Of a stretch of 10,992 nt of DNA, positions 1-6,282 are shown in pieces. The notes under the pieces are model-generated. The model was not told the DNA's origin and ran no database searches. It saw nothing but the letters and a program-made list of their open reading frames with translations. Position numbers and translations under genes: made by a program. Within the stretch, counting starts at the first letter, position 1, and each line of letters opens with the position of its first letter. The stretch spans positions 1 to 10,992 of the forward strand of contig CALDHQ010000013.1 in the NCBI GenBank assembly GCA_937894055.1, written 5' to 3'. Origin of the DNA: an uncultured Polymorphobacter sp. GTDB lineage: Bacteria > Pseudomonadota > Alphaproteobacteria > Sphingomonadales > Sphingomonadaceae.

Positions 1-823
1 TAGCGCCGAACGGCGCGCCGCAACCGTCGCAGCTGGCGGTGACGCGCGTGCCGGGGCGCAACGTCACCACGACATCTTCGGGCACGAAGAAGCGCAGCTT
101 GATTCGGCCGGGTTCGAGCAGACTGACCACCGGCGCATTCGCTGGCACCCATTCGCCGGGGTTGAAGAACGTCTGTTCGACTTGCGCGGCGGCAGCGGCA
201 ACGGGCGCGATTTCACGGTCGCGGCGCTGCTGCGCGGCAAGTTCGGCACGCGTCGAGGCAATCAGCGCGGTCGCGGCAGCGATGTCGTCGGCACGCCCGG
301 TGAGCGCACCGGCGCGTTCCTGGGCCATCGTCGCCGCCAGCGCGGCCTGCGCGGCCTGAAGCGTTGCGCGCGCCGCGTCGAGCTGGGCGTTGGTGGCAAA
401 CCCCTTGGCGTTGATCGCGGCGGTACGATCGAAATCGTGCTGCGCCCGTTCGACATTGGCGCGGGCCTGCGCCTGGTTGGCACGAATGATGGCGATTTCC
501 TCGGGCCGCTGCCGCGCCTTGAGCAGGTCAGCGCGCCGTGCCTCGGCAATGGCAATCGCCGCCTGCAGTCGCCGGGTATCGGCACTCGCGGCCTGCGGAT
601 TGAGTGCGAACAGCTGTGCGCCTGCGGCAACCGTATCGCCGCGCCGCACATCCAGCGATTCGAGTGCCCCGGCCACAGGCGCCGCAATATAGATCGACTC
701 GCCCTCGACATAGCCGAGCCAGCCTTCATCACGCGCCGGGCGCTGGTTGAACCAGAGCCAGCCGGCGACTGCGAGCAGCACCACGGCAACGACAGCGAGT
801 ATCGGCTTGAGGCGGGACTGCAT
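1..823 (-). CDS. HlyD-family membrane fusion (efflux adaptor) protein, C-terminus cut off by window edge
   Basis: This is the periplasmic adaptor of a tripartite or ABC-type exporter, anchored in the inner membrane and bridging the pump to the outer membrane. 274 residues are visible and the frame is open to base 1. Residues 6-24 form one hydrophobic anchor. Residues 36-75 (GYVEGESIYIAAPVAGAL onward) are the first lipoyl-like half. Residues 80-205 are Ala/Gln/Arg/Glu-rich and typical of the coiled-coil hairpin. The second lipoyl half and beta-barrel start near 206, with FFNPGEWVPANAPVVSLLEP and then IKLRFFVPEDVVV. The ending SCDGCGAPFGA resembles YbhG-like adaptors, which usually pair with an ABC transporter beyond the left edge. 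A GTG codon (824-826) directly precedes the ATG. The GGAG at 834-837 lies 10 nt from ATG and 7 nt from GTG, so either may be used. The gene starts 38 nt after the dsbA-like stop and is probably co-transcribed. The substrate is unknown. Confidence 0.9.
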   Translation of the reverse strand, partial: MQSRLKPILAVVAVVLLAVAGWLWFNQRPARDEGWLGYVEGESIYIAAPVAGALESLDVRRGDTVAAGAQLFALNPQAASADTRRLQAAIAIAEARRADLLKARQRPEEIAIIRANQAQARANVERAQHDFDRTAAINAKGFATNAQLDAARATLQAAQAALAATMAQERAGALTGRADDIAAATALIASTRAELAAQQRRDREIAPVAAAAAQVEQTFFNPGEWVPANAPVVSLLEPGRIKLRFFVPEDVVVTLRPGTRVTASCDGCGAPFGA

Positions 824-861
824 CACGTAACGACTCCACTTCGGTGCCGTTGTAGCAGTCT

Positions 862-1644
862 CTAGCCTTGCGTTTTAGCCTTGTTCGCGCGCGCATCGGC
901 GACGGCCTTGGCGAGCACGTCGTAGCCCACTGCACCGCTCAGGATCTGGTCGCCGACGACGTAGCTCGGCGTGCCGGTCAGCCCGAGCGCGCGGCCGAGT
1001 TCGAGGTTCTTGTCGATTTCGGCCTTCACCGCGGCCGACTGCATCGCCTTGGCAGTGGCGACTTCGTTGAGGCCACTGGCGCGCACTGTGGCGACAATCC
1101 GTTCATGCGTCGGCCGGCCGGCCGATTCGAACATCGCGTTGTTGAACGCCATATAGCGGTTTTGCTGGGCGGCCGCGAGGCTGGCCGCGGCGGCTTCGTC
1201 CGACGCCGGGCCGAGCACCGGGAAGTCGCGGTAGACGACGCGCAGATTCTTGTCGGCGGCGATCAGCTTGGTGACATCGGCGTGGCTGGCGCGGCAATAG
1301 GGGCAGGCATAGTCGAAGAACACCACCAGCGTCGTGTCGCCGTTGGGGTTGCCCGCCATGGCGCCGGCGAACGGCTTTTCGATTTCGGCGCGGTTGCTGG
1401 CGAGCAGCTTGCTGACTTCGCGCGCCTGCATGCCGTTGATGGCTTCGGGAATGATTTCGGGGTGCGTCAGGATATAGTCGCGGACGATGGCTTCGATCGC
1501 GGCGCGCTCGGCGGGCGAATATTGCGTGGCCGGCGAACTGGCGGCGCCATTGGCGCTGCCTGACGCGAAGATACCGGCGCTGAGCGCTGCCACGGCCACA
1601 CCGACAAGCAGCATCTTGCTGCGTTCCGAATTGAAGTGTTTCAC
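862..1644 (-). CDS. DsbA-family periplasmic thiol:disulfide oxidoreductase
   Basis: This 260-residue thioredoxin-fold protein is expected to introduce or shuffle disulfides in exported proteins. A basic N-terminus and hydrophobic segment (about 11-34, MLLVGVAVAALSAGIF) act as signal or anchor. Residues 43-90 form a helical N-terminal region (YSPAERAAIEAIVRDYILTHPEIIPEAI), as in Com1/ScsC-like DsbA relatives, where such regions can drive oligomerisation. The active site is CPYC at C114-C117, within FFDYACPYC. The cis-proline loop is TGTP, with P226. An all-alpha insert lies between them, and the C-terminus is Lys/Ala-rich. The start is a GTG. It is chosen because AAGGA (1651-1655) lies 6 nt upstream, and the next in-frame Met (residue 11) would remove the basic n-region. 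The gene sits between the M48 protease (30 nt upstream) and the HlyD adaptor (38 nt downstream). Whether it is an oxidase or an isomerase cannot be told from sequence. Confidence 0.93.
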   Translation of the reverse strand: MKHFNSERSKMLLVGVAVAALSAGIFASGSANGAASSPATQYSPAERAAIEAIVRDYILTHPEIIPEAINGMQAREVSKLLASNRAEIEKPFAGAMAGNPNGDTTLVVFFDYACPYCRASHADVTKLIAADKNLRVVYRDFPVLGPASDEAAAASLAAAQQNRYMAFNNAMFESAGRPTHERIVATVRASGLNEVATAKAMQSAAVKAEIDKNLELGRALGLTGTPSYVVGDQILSGAVGYDVLAKAVADARANKAKTQG

Positions 1645-1650
1645 GAATAG

Positions 1651-1655
1651 TCCTT
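1651..1655 (-). promoter_or_regulatory. Ribosome binding site deciding the GTG start of the dsbA-like gene
   Basis: On the minus strand AAGGA is followed by six bases and then GTG at 1644-1642. It is one of the clearest Shine-Dalgarno sequences in the window and fixes a non-ATG start for the DsbA-family gene. It lies inside the 30-nt gap after the M48 stop codon, which suggests translation of adjacent genes on one transcript. Confidence 0.75.
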
Positions 1656-1674
1656 ATCGTCGGGCCGGTGCCGG

Positions 1675-3036
1675 TCAGCACTTCTTCTTGTTACCTTCGC
1701 AGGCGCTTGCCAAGGCAATATCCTGTGCGCGGATCCAGTCGGAACTGCCGCGCGGCAGGCCGGCAAGCGCGACGCGGGCATTGGCCGCGGCACCCTTGCG
1801 GTTGCCTTCCATAGAGTAGCGCTCGGCCGACGCCAATGCCGCGCGCGGCGTGTCGCCTTCGCGGTCATAGATGACGCCGAGCTGGTACCAGGCGAAGGGA
1901 TTGTCCTTGTCGCGCGCGATGGCCGCCTTGAGCAGCGGCTTGGCTTCGGCAAGGTCGGCAGGCACTTCGGTCGAAATCAGCGCATGGCCGAGCAAGGTCG
2001 CGATCAGCGGCTCGTTCGGCGCATTGGCAACGGCCTTGCGCAGCACTGGGATGGCTTCCTTGTTGCGTCCCGATTCGAGCAGGATCTGGCCCTTGAGTTC
2101 AAGAAAATAGGGATCGTCGGGCGCACCGATCAGCAGCTTGTCGACTTCGCCGATCGCTGCATCGGGGTAGGCCGAGCGCTGCCAGGCATAGGCGCGCGCG
2201 TAGCGGGCCTGCACGCTCTGGTCGCTGGCCGGGAACATCACCAGTGTGCGCTTGGGGTCTTCGATATAGCCGATCAGCTTGCCCTTGATGCGCAGGAAGC
2301 GCGCCTGGAACACCGCGTCGGGGCCTTTGCGGAAATACGGCGACTTTGCATAGACATCATTCAGCGCCGCGATGCGCTCGCCGGACAGCGGGTGGGTGCG
2401 GTTGTACGAATTGGTCTGGGGGATCGCCAACCGGTATTCCTGGTTCGCCAGCTTGCCGAAAAAGTCGAGCGAGCCCTGGCCCGACAGTTGCGACGCCAGC
2501 AGATATTCGGCGCCGGCCTGGTCGGCGCGGCTTTCCTGATCGCGGCTGAAGGACAGATAGCTCGACTGCGCTACTGATTGCCCCATGCCGAGGATCGCCA
2601 TACCGGCCTCGCCGGCACCCAGCGCCATCGCCGCGCCCGCGGCAATCAGCGACAGGATCGAGATACTGGTGGCCGGACCAGTACCTTCGCCCGACCGGAC
2701 ATTATGGCCGCCGGCGACATGGCCGAGTTCGTGCGCGATGACGCCCTGCAGCTGGTTGACGTTGTCAGTGACCTGGATCAGCCCGGAATGGATGAAGACG
2801 TTCTGCCCGCAGCAGACAAAGGCGTTGATGCTCGGGTCGCCGACGAGGATGAACTGCACCGACTTGGGATCGAGGTTGGCGGCAACGACCATCGGCTTCG
2901 ATATGTCGCGGAAAAACGCTTCGGTTTCGGCATCGCGCAGCACGTTGATCGATTGCGCCAGCAACGGCTGGACCAGCAGCAGCGACGCCGCGCAGGCGGT
3001 CACCAGTCTTCCTGCGAGGCGCGACGTCAAACCCAT
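1675..3036 (-). CDS. Secreted M48-family zinc metalloprotease with TPR-like C-terminal region (BepA/YfgC-like)
   Basis: This is a periplasmic metalloprotease of the type that clears stalled outer-membrane proteins (E. coli BepA). It has 453 residues. A signal peptide spans residues 1-28 and ends LLLVQPLLAQS. The peptidase M48 domain covers roughly 35-225, with zinc motif HELGH (H102, E103, H106) and the third-ligand region QESRADQAGAEYL (E168). A Gly/Ala-rich hydrophobic stretch lies between them (about 122-152). From about 290 to 445, helical repeats with TPR-like spacing follow (YFLELKGQILLESGRNKEAI; PFAWYQLGVIYDREGD). C75-C76 sit where relatives usually have small residues, and C446 and C453 end the protein, so the mature protein has four cysteines. 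No upstream ATG is available and the Shine-Dalgarno is weak. The gene lies 121 nt after rne and is followed closely by the DsbA-family gene. The BepA-like role is inferred from domain layout. Confidence 0.93.
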   Translation of the reverse strand: MGLTSRLAGRLVTACAASLLLVQPLLAQSINVLRDAETEAFFRDISKPMVVAANLDPKSVQFILVGDPSINAFVCCGQNVFIHSGLIQVTDNVNQLQGVIAHELGHVAGGHNVRSGEGTGPATSISILSLIAAGAAMALGAGEAGMAILGMGQSVAQSSYLSFSRDQESRADQAGAEYLLASQLSGQGSLDFFGKLANQEYRLAIPQTNSYNRTHPLSGERIAALNDVYAKSPYFRKGPDAVFQARFLRIKGKLIGYIEDPKRTLVMFPASDQSVQARYARAYAWQRSAYPDAAIGEVDKLLIGAPDDPYFLELKGQILLESGRNKEAIPVLRKAVANAPNEPLIATLLGHALISTEVPADLAEAKPLLKAAIARDKDNPFAWYQLGVIYDREGDTPRAALASAERYSMEGNRKGAAANARVALAGLPRGSSDWIRAQDIALASACEGNKKKC

Positions 3037-3080
3037 ATCGCGGCTATTCGTCCATTTACGCTGAACCGCGCGTGAAGCCG

Positions 3081-3123
3081 GCGTCGCTGCCGTACCGACC
3101 TTGCCGGACGGCGGCAGCGACGC
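3081..3123 (-). terminator. Strong hairpin between rne and the M48 gene; possible terminator or mRNA-end stem
   Basis: GCGTCGCTGCCG (3081-3092) and CGGCAGCGACGC (3112-3123) are perfect 12-bp inverted complements around a 19-nt loop. The stem lies 34 nt past the rne stop and 44 nt before the M48 start. In the direction of rne transcription no U-tract follows. The only T-run (TTTT, 3125-3128) follows the stem on the plus strand. It may be a U-less terminator, an RNA-stabilising 3' stem for rne, or a processing site separating rne from the downstream cluster. The stem is certain, its role is not. Confidence 0.5.
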
Positions 3124-3157
3124 TGTTTTCAGGGGCGCACTGGTCAGTCGCGGCCAA

Positions 3158-5728
3158 TCAGTCGCCGAACGTCCGCTGCCACCAGCCCTTGCGCACCGGG
3201 CCGGTGTCGGCGGGCTCGGCGTCTGCTTCGGCGGTCACAGCTTCGGGTGCGGCCTCGGCGACGGCAGTTTCGGGCGCGGCGACGGCCGGTGCCGCATCGT
3301 CGGCAACAGCCGCGACGACCGGCTCGGCGGTGGCGGCGCTGGCCTTCGCCGAACGGCGGCGTGCCGGCTTGGCGGCGGGGGCTGCGGCTTCGATCACGGC
3401 AACTTCAGCTTCGGCAACAACCTCGGCTTCAGGTGCGGCTTCGACCGCTTCGACAGCCTTGCTGCGGCCACCGCGACGGCGCGACGGCTTGGCGGCAGGG
3501 GCCGCTTCGGCGGGTGCTTCGACAGCCGCTTCCTCAGCAACCGCTTCGACCTCGGTTTCGGCGACAGTATCGGCCTTGCGGGCACGACCACGACGCTTGG
3601 GCTTTTCAGCCGGCGCCTCGGCAGCCACTTCGGCTTCGGGGGCGACACCGTCGCTGGCTTCGCCGATATCGGCGGCCATTTCGGTTGCGACCGGCGCATC
3701 ACCACGACGGCCACCACGGCGACCGCGACGGCGCTTGCGCGGCGCATCGCCATCGGCGGGTGCGGCATCGGTCGGCGCGGCAGCGACAGCCTCGCCGTCT
3801 TCACCGGTTTCGCTGGTAGCGGCATCACCGGTCGGCGTCGCGTCGCGACGGCCACCACGGCGGCGGCGGCGGCGGCGACGGCCACCGGGTTCGCTTTCGC
3901 TTTCGCGCGGGCGCGGCTCGCGGCCTTCGGCGCGTGCGGTTTCGGCTTCGATGCGGTCTTCCTCATCGTCCTCGGCGCGGTCGCGGGCGTCGTCGTCATC
4001 GTCCTCGACATCGTCGATTTCGGGTTCGTCTTCCTCGTCGACGATCACCGTGACCGGCGGCAGTGCGCTCACCACGACCTGCTTGGCCGGCGGCGGGCCG
4101 GCGGCATCGAGCGTGAAGTTGGGCGCCATCAGCTCGCCGTCGGGGATGACTTCGATGCCGATGCCGTAGCGCGCTTCAAGCTCGGCGAGTTCGGCGCGCT
4201 TGCGGTTGAGCACATAGATCGCGACTTCGACGCTGGCGCGCAGCGTGAACTCGCTGGCGCGACCCTTGAGTGCTTCGGCTTCGAGTGTGCGGAGCGCGGC
4301 AAGCGCCGCCGACGGAATCGCGCGGACATAGCCCGAACCGTCGCACATCGGGCAGATGTGCGTCGAGGCTTCGAGCACGCCGGTGCGCAGCCGCTGGCGG
4401 CTCATTTCCATCAGGCCGAAGCTGCTGATCCGGCCGAGCTGGATGCGCGCGCGGTCGTGGCGCAGCGCGTCCTTCATGGCGCGTTCGACGCGGCGATTGT
4501 TGCCGCTGACTTCCATGTCGATGAAGTCGATGACGACCAGGCCCGCCATGTCGCGCAGCCGCAGCTGGCGGCCGATTTCCTCGGCGGCTTCCATGTTGGT
4601 CTTGTAGGCGGTTTCCTCGATGTTGTGCTCGCGCGTCGACCGCCCCGAGTTGATGTCGATCGACACCAAAGCCTCGGTCGGGTTGATGACGATATAGCCG
4701 CCCGAGCGCAGCTGGACGACGGGCTGGTACATCGCCTCCAATTGCCCTTCGACGCCGAAGCGCTGGAACAGCGGCACCGGGTCGGTGTACTGCACGACCT
4801 TTGCTGCATGCGTCGGCATCAGCATCTTCATGAAGGTGTGCGCGGCCTCATAGCCCTCGGCACCCTCGACCAGCACCTGCTCGATATCCTTGCCGTAAAC
4901 GTCGCGGATGGCGCGCTTGATGAGGTCGGAGTCCTGATGGACGAGGCACGGTGCGGTGCTCGACAGCGTGGTTTCGCGGATTTCGTCCCACAGCCGCGTC
5001 AGATAGTCGAAGTCGCGCTTGATTTCGGTCTTCGAACGCTTGAGCCCGGCGGTGCGGACGATGGCGCCCATGCCGTTGGGCAGCTTGAGGTCGGCCATCA
5101 CCTGCTTCAAACGCTTGCGGTCCGACAGGTTCGAAATCTTGCGGCTGATGCCGCCGCCGTGCGCGGTGTTGGGCATCAGCACGCAGTAGCGGCCGGCGAG
5201 GCTGAGATAGGTGGTCAGCGCCGCGCCCTTGTTGCCGCGTTCTTCCTTGACGACCTGGATCAGCAGCACCTGGCGGCGCTGGATGACTTCCTGGATCTTG
5301 TAGCGGCGGCGCAGCGCCTGGCGCTTGCGGCGCAGCGCGTCGGTGTCGTCGCCGTGGCCGCCCGATTCGGCGATTTCTTCACCGTCTTCGCCGGTTTCTT
5401 CGCCCGTGGCTTCGGCGTCGTCATGGCTGTCGTCATGCGCCAGCGCCTGTTCTTCGCGCAGCAAGGCTTCGCGGTCTTCGCGCGGGATCTGGTAGTAATC
5501 CGGGTGGATTTCGCTGAACGCCAGAAAGCCGTGGCGGTTGCCGCCATATTCGACAAACGCCGCCTGCAGCGACGGTTCGACGCGGGTTACGCGGGCGAGA
5601 TAGATGTTGCCCTTGAGCTGCTTGCGATCGGCGGCTTCAAAGTCGAATTCTTCAATACGGTTTCCGTTGACGACGGCGACGCGGGTTTCTTCCGGGTGGC
5701 GGGCGTCGATCAGCATACGCTGTGACAT
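3158..5728 (-). CDS. rne: Ribonuclease E (endoribonuclease, degradosome scaffold)
   Basis: RNase E cuts single-stranded AU-rich RNA and organises the degradosome in mRNA decay and rRNA/tRNA processing. The protein has 856 residues. The S1 domain starts near 36 (NIYLARVTRVEPSLQAAFVE) and is interrupted by an acidic insert (98-130), then resumes at RRRYKIQEVIQRRQVLLIQV. The DNase I-like catalytic core has D358 (VSIDINSGRST) and the D401/D404 region (VVIDFIDME). The Zn-link is C459-PM-C462. The small domain runs to about 530. The rest is a disordered tail: an acidic block (about 564-592), then Arg-rich boxes near 617-628, 664-675, 710-718, 749-755 and 790-795, separated by Ala/Glu/Val-rich spacers. 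It ends KGWWQRTFGD. In Caulobacter a C-terminal GWW motif of RNase E binds PNPase. The start is the ATG with GGAG 7 nt upstream, and conserved sequence begins at residue 4. Longer in-frame extension exists but lacks family character. Confidence 0.97.
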   Translation of the reverse strand: MSQRMLIDARHPEETRVAVVNGNRIEEFDFEAADRKQLKGNIYLARVTRVEPSLQAAFVEYGGNRHGFLAFSEIHPDYYQIPREDREALLREEQALAHDDSHDDAEATGEETGEDGEEIAESGGHGDDTDALRRKRQALRRRYKIQEVIQRRQVLLIQVVKEERGNKGAALTTYLSLAGRYCVLMPNTAHGGGISRKISNLSDRKRLKQVMADLKLPNGMGAIVRTAGLKRSKTEIKRDFDYLTRLWDEIRETTLSSTAPCLVHQDSDLIKRAIRDVYGKDIEQVLVEGAEGYEAAHTFMKMLMPTHAAKVVQYTDPVPLFQRFGVEGQLEAMYQPVVQLRSGGYIVINPTEALVSIDINSGRSTREHNIEETAYKTNMEAAEEIGRQLRLRDMAGLVVIDFIDMEVSGNNRRVERAMKDALRHDRARIQLGRISSFGLMEMSRQRLRTGVLEASTHICPMCDGSGYVRAIPSAALAALRTLEAEALKGRASEFTLRASVEVAIYVLNRKRAELAELEARYGIGIEVIPDGELMAPNFTLDAAGPPPAKQVVVSALPPVTVIVDEEDEPEIDDVEDDDDDARDRAEDDEEDRIEAETARAEGREPRPRESESEPGGRRRRRRRRGGRRDATPTGDAATSETGEDGEAVAAAPTDAAPADGDAPRKRRRGRRGGRRGDAPVATEMAADIGEASDGVAPEAEVAAEAPAEKPKRRGRARKADTVAETEVEAVAEEAAVEAPAEAAPAAKPSRRRGGRSKAVEAVEAAPEAEVVAEAEVAVIEAAAPAAKPARRRSAKASAATAEPVVAAVADDAAPAVAAPETAVAEAAPEAVTAEADAEPADTGPVRKGWWQRTFGD

Positions 5729-5735
5729 TGATGTG

Positions 5736-5739
5736 CTCC
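5736..5739 (-). promoter_or_regulatory. Ribosome binding site fixing the rne start
   Basis: On the minus strand GGAG is followed by seven bases and then the ATG at 5728-5726. The frame stays open for about 108 codons upstream, so this site and the conserved N-terminus (MSQRMLIDARHPEETRVAV) settle the start. Confidence 0.7.
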
Positions 5740-5773
5740 ATGGCGCTGCCAGGCACGCAGGCCGATCCGGCCG

Positions 5774-5806
5774 GCGCGCAGGCGCGCGAATTTGGGGCCT
5801 GCGCGT
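5774..5806 (-). promoter_or_regulatory. 10-bp hairpin in the rne 5' leader
   Basis: GCGCGCAGGC (5774-5783) pairs with GCCTGCGCGT (5797-5806), nine Watson-Crick pairs plus one G-T, around a 13-nt loop. It ends 45 nt before the rne ATG and 34 nt before the Shine-Dalgarno, so it would be in the rne mRNA leader if transcription starts further out. It could be an RNase E self-recognition element or simply a GC-rich fold. Confidence 0.45.
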
Positions 5807-5883
5807 GCAACAGCACGGTGCGGCCCGGGGTTTGTGTAAAACGCGGCATGGCCACCATGGCAATGTGCTTCGACCGCAACAGC

Positions 5884-5905
5884 GGGCCGACCCGAAGGGC
5901 GGTCC
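5884..5905 (-). promoter_or_regulatory. Second hairpin in the rne 5' leader with a tight loop
   Basis: GGGCCGaCCC (5884-5893) pairs with GGGCGGTCC (5897-5905) around a 3-nt loop: nine pairs including one G-T, with a single bulged base. On the rne strand the apex reads CCCTTCGGG. It lies about 155 nt before the rne start. Its function is unknown. Confidence 0.4.
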
Positions 5906-6204
5906 TTGCTGTGCTGGTGTGAATCGAAAACATGGCGGCCTAACTATGATGCTGCGAACGACCACGGACGAAAATCCGGCTGGCCGTTGCGGCGAACGAT
6001 ATCTGCGAAGTGCCCGACGCTGGATTGGGTAGGCGTTTGAAATGGCAGGCAATATCGCCGCACCTTAAACGCGAACTTCCCCCAGTGGCGCGGGCGCCTC
6101 TAGAAACGGCCCCTCGCCGGTGTGCGCAAAACGCGTCGGTACGGAGCCATCGGGGACTTGCTAGCATCCTTATGCGACCCCGACAACATAAAGCATTGCA
6201 ATAG

Positions 6205-6230
6205 CGTTGCAGTGGCACCCTGCCACAACG
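6205..6230 (+). promoter_or_regulatory. Bulged hairpin upstream of amiC
   Basis: CGTT-gca-GTGGC pairs with GCCAC-AACG around the loop ACCCT (6217-6221), giving nine pairs with a 3-nt bulge, followed by TTT (6231-6233). It lies 52 nt before the amiC ATG. The perfect palindrome ATTGCAAT (6195-6202) lies just upstream. This could be an operator, a leader fold or chance. Confidence 0.3.
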
Positions 6231-6282
6231 TTTCAGTGCCCCGCTTGTCGGCGCGGCTGGCGACCGGTAACGCTCGTTGTCG

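Larger units (their letters stand above)
5729..6282. promoter_or_regulatory. Divergent intergenic region: rne leader and amiC upstream region, no gene seen
   Basis: These 554 nt separate divergent rne and amiC. Open frames here on both strands have no family character, no good ribosome binding site and no consistent third-base bias, so I call no gene. Two hairpins lie close to the rne start and one lies before amiC. AAACGC occurs four times (5839-5844, 6033-6038 on the minus strand, 6067-6072, 6129-6134). A single GANTC site (GAATC, 5921-5925), the CcrM methylation sequence of many alphaproteobacteria, is present. A weak candidate promoter for rne on the minus strand has a -10-like CATAGT near 5943-5948. 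For amiC, TTGTCG (6245-6250) with TAACGC (6268-6273) is a weak pair at 17-nt spacing. E. coli rne is autoregulated through a long 5' leader. The same mode here is only an inference from leader length and folds. Confidence 0.6.

Noticed and set aside
182-865. 227-codon plus-strand frame over the HlyD gene
   Set aside because: The HlyD-type protein on the minus strand has a ribosome binding site, an anchor, lipoyl and barrel motifs. The plus-strand frame is antisense shadow.
3300-3900. Repetitive GCC/GCG-rich DNA as a tandem repeat or mobile element
   Set aside because: It is the low-complexity Ala/Glu/Arg tail of RNase E. The repeats are irregular at the base level and explained by amino acid composition.
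3101-5725. Very long open frame (874 codons) on the plus strand opposite rne, and shorter ones in the same region
   Set aside because: It mirrors the rne reading frame in GC-rich DNA where stop codons are rare. Its product is repetitive with no family character, while the minus strand encodes an unmistakable RNase E with intact motifs.
5652-5933. Possible 93-codon leader peptide upstream of rne, out of frame and overlapping its start
   Set aside because: No convincing ribosome binding site was noticed, the product has no recognisable character, and it overlaps conserved rne codons in another frame.
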